The notes: a model not told the origin generated them from the sequence alone. A stretch of DNA of 64,000 nucleotides from Cupriavidus sp. D39 (GCF_026627925.1 NZ_JAPNLE010000009.1:1488001-1552000); one strand, 5' to 3'; numbered from the stretch's first letter, positions 18,481 to 28,364 are shown. Made by a program: numbers and translations.

Positions 18481-21208
18481 ATGCGCTCGCCAGGGATATC
18501 CGGCACGCACCTGAGGCGCATTGCCGCCAGGGTTGCGGTTGGCGTCATCGGCCTGGTCATCGTCGGCCGCCTCACCGGCATGCTGGTTGACTGGCTGTGG
18601 TTTTCCTCCGTCGGCTACGTCAACGTCTTCTGGACGATCCTTGTCACCAAGGTGCTGCTGTTCGTCGCCGTCTTCGCTGCGTCGGCGGTCGCGATAGGGG
18701 TGTCGGGATTGCTGGCGCACCGCTATGCGAGCCCCCTGGCTCCTGGAAGGCGGAGGTCCTGAGCGAACTGGTCGGCGAAGTCGCGCCGCACCTCCCTGGC
18801 CTGCGGCCATCGCCGGTGTTGCCGTCCTCCTTGGCCTGCTCATCGCCACCGGCGAAGTCCCGGACTGGGATATCGCGCTTCGCTACTTCAACCAAGTACC
18901 CTTCGGCAAGGCCGATCCGATTTTTGGCAAGGACATCGGCTTCTACCTCTTCTCGCTGCCCGCCTATCTGGCGCTCAGGAACTGGCTGCTACTGCTGCTC
19001 TGCTGCACCGCGGTGGTCGCCGCCGTGGTGTACGGGACGCGCGGCGACATCGCAAGCATGCGCTCACCGCGCGGGCTTTCTCCCGCGGCCGCCATCCACG
19101 GCTCGGCCCTGCTGGGCTTGTTCTTCCTGCTGCAGGCCTGGTCGTACTGGCTCGACCGTTTCCTGCTGCTCTTTGGCGACAACGGCGTGGTGGTGGGCGC
19201 CAGCTATACCGATGTCCATGTGGGGCTGCCTGTCCTGTGGCCGCTGATCGGCCTGGCCGCCGCAGCCGCAGCCGCTTCATGGGCCAATATGCGCTGGCGG
19301 GGCTATCGCATTCCGGTCGCCTCTGCACTGATCGTGTTCGGCAGCGCATTGGTACTCGTGCTGATCTATCCGGCGCTGTTCCAGCGCTTCTATGTCAAGC
19401 CGAACGAATTGCAACTGGAGACGCCCTATATCGCCCACAACATTGCGCTGACGCGGGACGCCTATGGCCTGGCGCAGATCGCGGTAAAGCCGTTTCCAGC
19501 CGAGCAGAACCTGGATCTCGCCGCGCTGCAGGCCAATCGGCCAACCATCGACAACATCCGCCTGTGGGATCTGCAGCCATTGCGGGATACCTACGCGCAG
19601 TTGCAGGAGATCAGGACCTATTACAAATTCCTTGCGACGGACATCGATCGCTACCGGCTCGATGCCCGTTATCAGCAGGTGATGCTCTCCGCGCGGGAAC
19701 TGGAGCCGTCGCTGCTTCCTGCAAATGCCCAGACCTGGGTGAACCTGCATCTCCTGTTCACCCACGGCAATGGCGTTGTGATGTCGCCCGTCACGGAGAA
19801 GTCCACGGAAGGCCTGCCTACGCTTTACCTGAAGGATATCCCGCCTGTCGCCAACGGCGGCCCGCCCATCAGTGAGCCGCGCCTGTACTTTGGGGAAGGC
19901 GGCAAGGGCTATGTGATCGTCAACGGCAACGCACCCGAATTCGACTACCCCAAAGGCGATGAGAACGTCTACACAACCTACCGCGGGCGCGACGGCATCG
20001 CCATCGGCAGCATGGCGCTGCAGGCCCTCTTCGCCTGGCAATTCGACGACCCCAACATCCTGGTGACCAGCTACATCACCCCCGCGAGCCGGATCCTGCT
20101 CCATCGCAACATTCAGGACCGGGTGCGCACGATCGCCCCGTTCCTCAGCCTCGACCATGACCCCTACATCGTCGTGGCCGGCGGGCGGCTTTTCTGGATT
20201 CAGGATGCCTACACCACCAGCCGCTGGTTCCCATACTCCCAGCCGGGCACCGGTGACGGCGACAATTACATCCGCAACGCGGTCAAGGTGGTGATCGATG
20301 CGTACAACGGGACTGCCGACTTCTACATCAGCGATCCTGCCGATCCCATCGTGCGGACGTACCAGCGCATTTTCCCGGGCCTGTTCAAGCCGCTGGGCGC
20401 GATGCCGCAGGACCTGCAGCAGCATATCCGCTACCCCGAAGACCTGTTCCTGATCCAGGCGCAGGTCTACCGCGCTTACCACATGGAAACGCCGGAAGTC
20501 TTCTACAACCGCGAAGACCTCTGGCAATTTCCGCGCAAACAAGCCGACATCGACGCGAGCACCGGCCCCGGCGCGCCAATGACGCCCTACTACATGATCG
20601 TGCGGCTCCCCGCGCAGCCGCGCGCCGAATTCGTGCTGATGCTACCGATGGTGCCCAGCCGGCGCGAGAACATGATTGCGTGGTTGGCGGCCCGTTGCGA
20701 TCCACCTGACTACGGCAAACTCGTCGTCTATGCATTTCCCAAAGACAAGCTGGTCTATGGGCCATTCCAGATCGAGGCGCGCATCCAGCAAAATACCGAG
20801 ATCTCGCAGCAGATTTCGCTGTGGAACCAGATGGGTTCGCGCGTCATCCGCGGCCACCTCCAGGTCGTGCCCATCGACAACTCGATTCTCTATGTCTCGC
20901 CGCTCTACTTGCGCGCGGAGTCCGGTCAGTTGCCCGAGCTGAAACGGGTGATCGCCGCCTATGGCGACCATGTGGTGATGGAGGAGACCTTAGGCGCGGC
21001 CCTGGCAGCGCTCTTCAAGGAAACGGCCCCGGTGGCGGCGGCGCCCAGCGGCGCGCCGGACAGCCGCGCCCGCGAGGCACTCGCCCACTATGACCGCGCC
21101 ATCGAGCGATTGAAGGCAGGTGACTGGGGCGGCTTTGGCGCGGAGCTCGATGCGCTCCGGCCGCTGCTCGAGGCGCTCGGCGCCGGGCGCTCCGATGCGC
21201 GGAAATGA
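18481..21208 (+). CDS. UPF0182 family large membrane protein, frameshifted twice
   Basis: About 909 residues after correction, the usual size of this family of unknown function. The N-terminal third is membrane-embedded: VGVIGLVIVGRLTGMLVDWL then WFSSVGYVNVFW are typical, and four or five more helices run to about residue 300. The rest is a large extracytoplasmic domain (RFYVKPNELQLETPYIAHNI, VTSYITPASRILLHRNI). Two missing C bases, near 18742 and 18795, move the frame twice in 55 bp; the intermediate frame reads WKAEVLSELVGEVAPHLP. The annotation treats this as one gene. Confidence 0.85.
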
Positions 21209-21390
21209 CGAGCGAAGCCCCCCAATTCATCCGTCAGGCAGGGGCCCCGAGTCCGTCTCGGCCATTCCAGGGGTGCGAGCCGGTGAGCCGTAACGAGGCG
21301 ACTCGTCGGCCGAGCTGACGGATGCCCGCAACGGCTAGAATGACTGCCAACGACTGCCCCACATTTTTCGCCCGCTTTGGAGACAGACCC

Positions 21391-22253
21391 ATGAAAGCCT
21401 GGATTGCAATGGCCGTTGGCGCGCTTGGCTGCGCAATAGCGTTCCTGGCAGGGCCCGCGTGCGCCGCGGACACGGCGACGCTCACCATTGCCGCCGGCAC
21501 GCAACAGCGCAGCTGGACGCTGGATGGGTTGCTGAAAGACCGCCGCCTGACCGACGTGACGGTAGACGACGACAACCTGAAACGCAGCCTGACGTTCAAG
21601 GCGATCCCCTTGACGGCCCTGCTGCGCGGCATGCCGGTGACCGCCGACGCGAGTGCGACGACTGCAGCCAGCGATGGCTATATCTCTCACCTGCCGATGC
21701 GCCTGTTGCTGGCGGATAGCGTCGACGAGGCGCGCGCCTGGCTGGCGGTGGAAAATCCTGCCGCGCCGTGGCCGACGCTCAAGGGCCAGGACATCGGGCC
21801 GTTCCGCCTGATCTGGACAGTGCCGGCGGGCCGCGCCGCTTCCGTGATCAACGAGAGCCTCTGGACGTACAGCATCGTGCGCATCGACATCACCGCGTCG
21901 CCGGCGGAGCGCTTCGCGGCCATCCGGCCCGCCCCGGCCTGCCGGCGGACGGCGCGGTCATGCGCGGCTTCGCGACGTTCCAGCGCGTTTGCTTCTCATG
22001 CCACTCCCTCAACCGGGTCGGTGACGCGCACCTTGGCCCCGACCTGAATGTGCCGCACAGCGCGGTGGAGTACCTGGGCGACGACAAGCTGGCCAGGCTG
22101 ATCCGCGACCCGCAATGGCTACGCTGGTGGCCCAACGCGCGCATGTCGGCGATCGATGAAAAGACGCTGTCTGACGCGGATATGAAGGACTTGCTGGCGT
22201 ATCTGCACCACATGGCTGGACGCAAGGTGGCGGCGCCTGCCGCAGGCTCCTGA
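21391..22253 (+). CDS. Sulfite-oxidase-like domain fused to cytochrome c, frameshifted
   Basis: About 287 residues after correction. Signal peptide (MAVGALGCAIAFLAGPACAA) is followed by a roughly 165-residue beta-rich domain resembling the molybdopterin-binding oxidoreductase fold (WTLDGLLKDRRLTDVTV, AIPLTALLRGM, IWTVPAGRAA). No conserved Moco-ligand Cys is evident, so cofactor binding is doubtful. A C-terminal mono-haem cytochrome c has VCFSCHSLN and a distal Met in NARMSAIDE. One missing base near 21935 separates the two frames. The ribosome site TTGGAGAC supports the start. Probably a periplasmic electron carrier or dehydrogenase subunit. Confidence 0.78.
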
Positions 22254-22483
22254 TGCCCTTGGCACCTTGATCGCGCGGCGGTCTACCTGCTGCTGCGCTA
22301 CCCGAGCAACATTGCCTTTCGGTATCTGACCGCCTTTTTGGTCGCTTCGCTGGACATGAGCCTGGCTTGTCGGTTGCCGTAAATGGTTTCGATGCCATGT
22401 GATATCTCCCTGGTTGTTAGTCTGCTAAGTCAGACCGGGGAGAAGCATCCCATCTTCGTATTGCGTCGTCGGTCTCTGCGTTT

Positions 22484-22852
22484 GTGTCTGCGCTCGGAGG
22501 TTATAGGGTCCAGGGCCGCCAGAAGGATGCGGCCGACCGCCTGCGCGCCGACGCGCTCGCGCTTGAGGGAGCCGGCGCGACGATGCTTGTGCTCGAAATG
22601 GTTCCCGCTCAACTGGCGGAGAGTATCACCGGCGAGATGACGTCGTGCGCCACCATTGGTATCGGAGCCGGGAATGGCACGGCTGGACAGGTCCTGGTCA
22701 TGCACGACATGCTCGGCATCAATCTCGGACGAATGGCAAAGTTCGTGCGGAACTTCATGAAGGATACAGGCGACGTGCGTGCGGCGTTCGAATCCTACGT
22801 CGTGGCCGTCAAGGACAGATCGTTTCCGAATAACGAACAGCACGGGTGGTAG
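22484..22852 (+). pseudogene. panB: 3' fragment of ketopantoate hydroxymethyltransferase (panB)
   Basis: About 120 codons match the C-terminal half of Pan[27 protein letters not shown], the active-site strand [17 protein letters not shown] and HDMLGI. The N-terminal half, including Mg-binding residues, is missing, and nothing PanB-like precedes 22460. It cannot be functional alone. It is the first of several truncated genes at the left edge of the island, probably a relic of a second panB. Confidence 0.82.
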
Positions 22853-22912
22853 GTCGAGCAGCAGACCACCCCAAGCGCAGTGGTCACGAGCCATATCCGG
22901 GTGATATGCCTA

Positions 22913-22935
22913 GCCTCTCCTGACTCAGGAGAGGC
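22913..22935. terminator. Hairpin between panB and lrp fragments
   Basis: A near-perfect palindrome, GCCTCTCCTGA-C-TCAGGAGAGGC, with 11-bp arms around one base. It lies between the convergent 3' ends of two gene fragments, consistent with a former bidirectional terminator. Tight loop; weak U-tract. Confidence 0.5.
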
Positions 22936-22957
22936 CAGCTTTCATGATCCGCCGCAT

Positions 22958-23322
22958 TCATAGCGGCAGCTCAGATGTCAGCTTGATCCTCTGCATCGGT
23001 ATTTCAGTTTTGACACTCTGTACGCCCTTGATCCGTACCAGGTATTCCCCCTGAAACTTCCGATATGCATCGAGGTCGGCAGCAACAACGCGAAGCAGGA
23101 AATCACAATCTCCGGCCATTAGATGACACTCGACGAACTGCGGAAGGCGCGGCACTTCTGCGGTAAAGTTGTCGATCGTTTGCGCGTCTTGACTCGTTAA
23201 CCAGATGCGAACGAAGACGGTTAGCCCGACACCGAGCTTTGATGGATTAAGCAACGCGACGCAACGCTCGATCACACCTGACTCTTCGAGCATTTTTACC
23301 CGACGCAGGCATGGCGAGGGCG
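22958..23322 (-). pseudogene. Lrp/AsnC regulator lacking its N-terminal HTH
   Basis: The 3' part of an Lrp/AsnC family gene. It starts inside the recognition helix (SPCLRRVKMLEESGVIERCVA), followed by the complete RAM ligand-binding domain (VECHLMAGDCDFLLRVVAADL) and a normal C-terminus. The first 35-40 residues are absent; upstream sequence on this strand is antisense to an rraA fragment. The break is at about 23320-23334, shared with that fragment, so one deletion seems to have removed both 5' ends. Confidence 0.85.
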
Positions 23323-23333
23323 GCCGGCAAGAT

Positions 23334-23792
23334 GAAGCTTGCGTAGGGGATCTGGTGACTCTGGAGGCAAGCCGGGCGGGCCTATCCGGCATCGTGATCT
23401 GGGGCCTGCACCGGGACACCGCTGAACTCCGGTCCATCCGGCTGCCGGTGTTCAGCCTCGGCGCCTTGCCCGCGGGGCCGCAGCGTCTTGATAAACAGGA
23501 CGCACTGGCCCTTTCCTCTGCCACCTGTGGCCAGCACGTTGTCACTGCCGAGGATTTTGTATTGGCCGACAACGATGGTGTCATCTTTGTTCCGCTGGAT
23601 CGCGCCGGCGACGTTGCCGAACTGGCAGCCAACATTCGTGACACCGAACGCCATCAAGCGGCAAGAATGCAACTTGGCACCACCTGCCGAAGCCAGTCGC
23701 GTTTCGACGAGTACCTCGCCGCTCGGCGATCCGGCGTGGACATCACGTTCCGGCAGCATTTGCGGTCGATTGGCGGAGCGATCGAGGAGTGA
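23334..23792 (+). pseudogene. RraA-like / oxoacid aldolase family gene lacking its 5' part
   Basis: About 150 codons match the C-terminal two thirds of the RraA-like family (4-hydroxy-4-methyl-2-oxoglutarate aldolase/demethylmenaquinone methyltransferase-like). Seen: VGDLVTLEASRAGLSGIVI, WGLHRDTAELRSIRLPVF, then a late segment VVTAEDFVLADNDGVIFVP. The N-terminal third is missing at the same point where the lrp fragment loses its start. No ribosome site or start codon belongs to it. Confidence 0.82.
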
Positions 23793-23894
23793 CCTGCGGG
23801 TGCGCTGTTCCTCTGCAAGGAGAATCGGCCCGCATTGGCTGCAGCACGCTGCCGGCGGCCGACCTGCAAGTGCTCTCCCCTTTGCGTCAAGCCT

Positions 23895-23910
23895 TGTCAT
23901 CGCGATGACA
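23895..23910. promoter_or_regulatory. Crp/Fnr-type dyad TGTC-N8-GACA, upstream of enoyl-CoA hydratase gene
   Basis: TGTCATCGCGATGACA is a perfect 16-bp palindrome 72 bp before the hydratase start. It fits TGTCA-N6-TGACA, the half-site type bound by some Crp/Fnr family members such as CooA. The same TGTC-N8-GACA outline occurs upstream of the tannase-like gene and the nitroreductase gene. Two Crp/Fnr genes are 2-4 kb away. Confidence 0.6.
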
Positions 23911-23981
23911 GCGCCCCGGCAGCATGCCTGATAGGCTGCCTCTACAGCCGAACTTAATGACAAATCTTTTGGAGACATCAT

Positions 23982-24755
23982 ATGGCATGGGATATCGAAG
24001 AGATAAATGGTTGCGCCCTCGTGCGCATGAACAGCAACAAAGTCAACGTCCAGAACGACCGCTTCTTCGGCGACCTGCACGAGGCCTTTGACCGACTCGA
24101 ACGCGAGTTCAATCACCTGCCCGTCGTGCTGACCGGACAAGGCGACGTGTTCTCAGCCGGTATCGACTTTCAGTACAGCTTCGACATCTTCGGCAGTGGA
24201 GACCACGACAAGATCCGTCAATGGTATCGGAACTATCGGGAGACGAACCTGCGCATCTTCCAGTACCCGAGGCCTACCGTGGCCGCAGTGAACGGCCACG
24301 CCATCGCCGGCGGCTTGATCACCGCACTCGACTGCGATTTTCGGGTGGCAGCCCGAAAGCCTGCACGATTCGGGCTTAACGAAGTACCCATCGGCATTCC
24401 GATGCCGGCGGCCTACGTCGAGATCATCAAGTACACGCTGGGCGATCAGGTTGGGGCACTGGCCACGCTGCGCGGCAAGCTGTATGAGTTCGAAGAGGCG
24501 GAGCGGCTCGGCTTCTTCCACGAGGTCGTGGAGCCTGACCAGTTGCTCGCCGCAGCAATCAGCTATGCACGGTGCATCACTCCCGATTGCAACACGGCTT
24601 ACGCGATGTCCAAGAAGGCTTTGCAGGACAGCGTCATGAGACAGATCGAGGAGCGAACGGTTGCCTTGGACGAACACCTGCCGGCCGGCATGAGCGACGA
24701 AGGCAACCGGCGTGCCCAGGATTTCCGCAGGCAAGAGATCATGCGCAAGCGATAG
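23982..24755 (+). CDS. Enoyl-CoA hydratase/isomerase family protein
   Basis: 257 residues of the crotonase fold. The CoA-binding and oxyanion loop segments are FSAGIDFQYSFD and PTVAAVNGHAIAGGLITALDCD, then the second oxyanion strand GLNEVPIGIPMP. The usual catalytic Glu positions after VPIG are replaced (IPMPAAYVEI), so the exact reaction (hydration, isomerisation, dehalogenation or ring cleavage) is uncertain. GGAGA lies before the ATG. First gene of a tight run with GST and HCCA-isomerase-like genes, behind a palindromic operator. Confidence 0.9.
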   Translation: MAWDIEEINGCALVRMNSNKVNVQNDRFFGDLHEAFDRLEREFNHLPVVLTGQGDVFSAGIDFQYSFDIFGSGDHDKIRQWYRNYRETNLRIFQYPRPTVAAVNGHAIAGGLITALDCDFRVAARKPARFGLNEVPIGIPMPAAYVEIIKYTLGDQVGALATLRGKLYEFEEAERLGFFHEVVEPDQLLAAAISYARCITPDCNTAYAMSKKALQDSVMRQIEERTVALDEHLPAGMSDEGNRRAQDFRRQEIMRKR

Positions 24756-24765
24756 GAGCAAGCTG

Positions 24766-25446
24766 ATGATCGATCTCTACAGTTGGCCAGCCCCAAATGG
24801 ACACAAGGCGCACATCGTGGTGGAGGAACTGGCAATCCCCTATCGGATCATACCCATCGACATCACCAGCGGCGCTCAGCACCAGACAAGCTACCAAGCA
24901 ATCAACCCAAATGGGAAGATTCCTGCAATCGTGGATCACGCGCCGCTGGATGGGGGCGCGCCAATCACGGTCTTCGAGACCGGGGCTATCCTGCTGTACC
25001 TTGCCGAGAAGGAAGGCCGCTTCCTTCCGACCGATCTGCGGCAACGCAGTGAGATGCTGCAATGGCTATTCTGGCAAGTCGGAGGCCTGGGCCCGATGAT
25101 GGGACAAGCGCAGCACTTCTTTCGGTACGCGTCGACCCCCGTGCCCTATGGCATCACGCGATACCAGGGCGAAACTCGCCGTCTCCTGAAGGTACTGGAT
25201 AATCGTCTGGCAGAAAGGGAGTATGTCTGCGCTACGTATTCGATCGCAGACATGGCTTGCTTCCCATGGATCCGCATCCATAAGATGACGGGCGTCTCGT
25301 TGGACGATTTTCCAAATGTGGAGGCATGGTACGGGCGCGTTCGCAGTCGTCCCGCTGTGGGGCGGGCGATGGATCTACTGAGGGATCTCTGGGTCGACGT
25401 CACCAAGTCGGACCAGGCCAAACGAAACCTTTTCCAGACGACATAG
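24766..25446 (+). CDS. Glutathione S-transferase family protein
   Basis: 226 residues. The N-terminal thioredoxin fold (LYSWPAPNGHKAHIVVEEL) has the cis-Pro segment NGKIPAIVDH and the glutathione Glu/Thr site VFETGAILLYLAEK. The C-terminal helical domain has YSIADMACFPWI, the N-cap motif. This pattern is close to YfcG/YghU-like and Ure2-like GSTs. It starts 10 bp after the hydratase gene, and the isomerase-like gene follows by 2 bp, so all three act together. A glutathione-dependent step on a CoA-pathway intermediate is likely (inference). Confidence 0.92.
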   Translation: MIDLYSWPAPNGHKAHIVVEELAIPYRIIPIDITSGAQHQTSYQAINPNGKIPAIVDHAPLDGGAPITVFETGAILLYLAEKEGRFLPTDLRQRSEMLQWLFWQVGGLGPMMGQAQHFFRYASTPVPYGITRYQGETRRLLKVLDNRLAEREYVCATYSIADMACFPWIRIHKMTGVSLDDFPNVEAWYGRVRSRPAVGRAMDLLRDLWVDVTKSDQAKRNLFQTT

Positions 25447-25448
25447 CC

Positions 25449-26096
25449 ATGACCGAGCGGAACCTCCAGGTGGTCGACGCATTTGTCGACCTGCGCAGCC
25501 CGTACTCCTATCTTGTCCTGCAGCCTGCGCGCTCGTTGGCGCAGCGCAGCGGAGTTTCGTTTGAATGGTGGCCCTATATCACGGATTTCCGCTCGGCCTA
25601 CGGAGGCGAACTCGAGCAGCGCTCGAGCCGCGACATCGCGAAGTTGAAGTACTTGTACATGGACTGCCGCCGATTGGCACGGCGGCAGGGCCTTACCATC
25701 CGCGCCACAACGAAACTCTGGGATGCCGAACTGGCAAGTCAGGCACTGCTGTTCGCCAAGTCCAGGAATCGCCTATGGGAATTTTGCGATCCGCTGCTGG
25801 CAGCATTCTGGCGCAGGGAATTTGATCTGGAATCGGCACCGCAGCTTGAGGCGGCCCTTACCAGGGCGGGCCTGGAAGCAAAAGATTGGCGTGAGTACCT
25901 GGAAGCCAACGCGCAACCCGACCTGGCGGTGGCATTGGCGAGGGCCGAACAGCTCGGCGTCTTTGGCGCCCCTACCTTCGTCTATGAGGGAGAGTTGTTC
26001 TGGGGCGGAGACAGGCTGGATATGCTTGCTGACGCCCTGGGCCGCCCGGGCTCGCCACACAGAGCGCAAGCAGATCAGCCGGCCTCGACGATGTAA
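25449..26096 (+). CDS. 2-hydroxychromene-2-carboxylate isomerase-like / DsbA-family protein
   Basis: 215 residues of the kappa-class GST/HCCA isomerase family. Residues 14-21 are DLRSPYSY, with Ser17 at the catalytic position of HCCA isomerases instead of a CxxC. The C-terminal signature GVFGAPTFVYEGELFWGGDRL is complete. Related enzymes use glutathione for cis-trans isomerisation in naphthalene-type pathways. It starts 2 bp after the GST stop. Its 3' end overlaps the convergent Crp/Fnr gene by 22 bp. Confidence 0.88.
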   Translation: MTERNLQVVDAFVDLRSPYSYLVLQPARSLAQRSGVSFEWWPYITDFRSAYGGELEQRSSRDIAKLKYLYMDCRRLARRQGLTIRATTKLWDAELASQALLFAKSRNRLWEFCDPLLAAFWRREFDLESAPQLEAALTRAGLEAKDWREYLEANAQPDLAVALARAEQLGVFGAPTFVYEGELFWGGDRLDMLADALGRPGSPHRAQADQPASTM

Positions 26097-26793
26097 CTGC
26101 GCAGGCGCTGTACATGAACGAGCAAGAATCCCTTACAAGGCTCGCTCTCCACAAGCCCGCTCCGCCTTAACTCGCTGATTGCAATGTTCACTCGCTGCCG
26201 GGACAGCCCGCAAATCAATGCGAGCTCATGCTGCGGAATAGTTAGCTCATGCGCGTATTCCCCCTGTTGCTCGCAAGCATCAGCAACGCCCTGGCCACCC
26301 GCATCCCGGGTCTGAGCAGACGAGATGCCGCTAACATTCCCACAAACACGCCCATCCGCTCGTTCATGTTGTTGCAGAGGAAGTGGTTGAACTCGATGGA
26401 CGACTGACGTAGTGTCTCAAAAGTCGATACGGGAATCAGGCAGATGTGGGATGGCGTGAGGGATCGAAGATCGTATTGGCGCAGCTCCTTCTTCAGCAAT
26501 GACCCTTCGCCGCCCCACACTCCCTCCCGCATGCAATGCAAGGTGGTCTCGGCACCGTCCGCCCCGACGACATACATTTGCAGAAAACCATGCATAAGCC
26601 CGTACCAGTGCGTACAGGGCTCACCTGCTCGAGCGATGTACTCGCCAGGCGCGGCTGTTCTTTCCAGCGCGGATTCCAACACCAATGAGCGCAACTCTGC
26701 CGGAAGTGCGCAATACCACAGCCACTTTTCCAAAAACCCTGACAGTCCAACTGCTTGGTCCCGCTCCAATGTCCACGTATCCATTTTTACCAC
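26075..26793 (-). CDS. Crp/Fnr family regulator A, frameshifted
   Basis: About 239 residues after correction. The N-terminal cyclic-nucleotide-type beta roll (LVLESALERTAAPGEYIARAG, GVWGGEGSLLKKELRQYDLRS) and dimer helix (NERMGVFVGMLAASR) are followed by a winged helix read in another frame: ELTIPQHELALICGLSRQRV is the recognition region. One missing base near 26272 separates ALLMLA from EQQGEYAHEL. No Fnr-type Cys cluster is seen, so an iron-sulfur cluster is unlikely. It may be the reader of the TGTC-N8-GACA sites of the island. Confidence 0.85.
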
Positions 26794-26861
26794 TACGGTT
26801 CATTTTCCCGGATCAGTGTACCGGCGCATCAGTGGTAATTCAATGAATTGGGCCGGCAGGA

Positions 26862-27227
26862 CTAGCCGACCGCCGACGGCTCAGGCATCTCGGCGCTGAC
26901 GTGCTCGTCATGCGCCGAGGCCGAGAGCCGATGGTCGACCAATGCGATGGCGACCAGTGCGCCGATCACGATGGGTGCGAGGATCGCGCCACTGCGCCCA
27001 ACACCCGAGGCCCAGCCGATTCCGGTGGAGCGCACAGCCATGGGGTAGAACTGACCGGCATACGCGTAGGCGAGGATCTGCGTGCCGATTGTGGTCGCTC
27101 CGGCCATACCGACGAGAAAGTACAGCATTGCGGTCGGAACCTTGTAACCGAGCATGGAGATCGACACGGCCGCCAGCGCGAAGAACACCACCAGCACGAT
27201 TCGTGCAGGGGAAGCGAGGCCCCGCTC
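26862..27227 (-). pseudogene. MFS (aromatic-acid/H+ symporter type) relic
   Basis: About 120 codons match the C-terminal part of an AAHS-type transporter and are clearly paralogous to the gene at 35433-36799: GTQILAYAYAGQFYPMAVRS aligns with GTQLLAYAYASEFYPAAIRS. The N-terminal three quarters are missing. The last helix is also cut: ALVA joins directly to IALVDHRL, removing about 27 residues. Non-functional. It lies directly behind Crp/Fnr gene B, so the two were perhaps once an operon. Confidence 0.85.
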
Positions 27228-27897
27228 AATCTCCAACGTGCGCGAACCTTCGCAGCGCGTCAAGGTCCAGAATCCGTATAGATCCGTACTCCAGTGTGAT
27301 CAATCCCGCGCCCACCATCTCTCGGAGTGCGCGATTTGTATTCTGCCGTGACAGTCCAGACAGACGACCCAATTCCTCTTGGGATAAAGCCAAGATTTTG
27401 TCAGTAACCGGATAGAGTTGCTGGTTGAACATCTCGGCCAAGCAGAATGCTACTCGCGCTGATGCTTCGTGTAGCCGTAAGTTATGTACCAAACCGACGT
27501 AGTAGCCGCAGCGCGCATTGAGTTGATCTATGACATATCGGCTGAACTGACTGCTATGATCGAGCAGCCAAAAAAATGTCGCTCTGGGAACGAATGCCAG
27601 CCGACTGTCCCGAATAGCCACTACCGAATAGGGCCGGGGCTCTTCCTTCAAGACCGCTCCCTCCCCAAACCAAGAGCCAGCAGGGACGCCCGCAAACGTA
27701 ACAGCGCGTCCTGCACTTGAAGCGGTGTCAACTTTGATCATCCCGCTCACAACTGCGAGCCAGTGGTCGGCGGGATCGCCCCGGTGGCAGACGGTGGCAC
27801 CGGCATGGTATGAGCGATCAAAGCAGTCGTTCTGCACGTGTGCCTTTTGTTCGCCGGAAAGCTCCGGATACCATGACGAGCGGGAAAGGAAATCCAT
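27226..27897 (-). CDS. Crp/Fnr family regulator B
   Basis: 223 residues. Effector beta roll: CFDRSYHAGATVCHRGDPAD, FAGVPAGSWFGEGAVLKE. Then a dimer helix and a winged helix with the recognition region LSQEELGRLSGLSRQNTNR. The ATG at 27897 was chosen for family length; the frame is open to 28092 and an ATG at 28041 would add 48 residues of unclear nature. Related in layout to regulator A but clearly diverged, especially in the recognition helix, so they may read different sites or share one. Confidence 0.85.
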   Translation of the reverse strand: MDFLSRSSWYPELSGEQKAHVQNDCFDRSYHAGATVCHRGDPADHWLAVVSGMIKVDTASSAGRAVTFAGVPAGSWFGEGAVLKEEPRPYSVVAIRDSRLAFVPRATFFWLLDHSSQFSRYVIDQLNARCGYYVGLVHNLRLHEASARVAFCLAEMFNQQLYPVTDKILALSQEELGRLSGLSRQNTNRALREMVGAGLITLEYGSIRILDLDALRRFAHVGD

Positions 27898-28364
27898 CAA
27901 ACTTGAATTCCCCGCGCCCTCTGTTCCTGCTGAACTACGACACAGAATCGCCCCTTCCAGGCTATCCGTTCTTGCAGACCCATCGGGGACAATCCCCAGC
28001 CGCTCCACCCGCTCGACACAGAAGGCACTTAGAGAATTCATGATCGTAGCAATGCATCGTGATGGACGGCTGCAAGCGGTGGCATGCGGCACTCACCACA
28101 GATTGCGCGCCCAGCAGTCAACCAGGCGCGCGGCAACAGGACGGTTCCGATTTCGCGGCGCAACAAAAGGAACACCTCTTAAGTGAAATCATGATTCACT
28201 TAAGATTAAGGGGCAACCTGGGCCGTGTCAAGCTCGTCGCCCTAGGTGTTTCCCTGGCCTACTGCCGAGTCTCAGCGCCCTGCAGCGCCGATCACATGCC
28301 ATAATTGATCCTCCACGTAACAGGCTCAGGAGGGTCAGATGCTTTAACCGGCACCCGAAATTCT
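27898..28364. other. Intergenic region between Crp/Fnr gene B and tetR, with a 27-bp dyad
   Basis: Contains an inverted repeat at 28178-28204: arms CTTAAGTGAA / TTCACTTAAG, perfect over 10 bp, around a 7-bp spacer. It is 160 bp upstream of the tetR start and is the most likely TetR operator here. The remainder holds no supported gene. Confidence 0.6.

Noticed and set aside
22958..23644. A 228-residue frame as a full-length Lrp regulator
   Set aside because: The first 105 residues are antisense to the rraA fragment and show no HTH; only the part after 23322 is Lrp.
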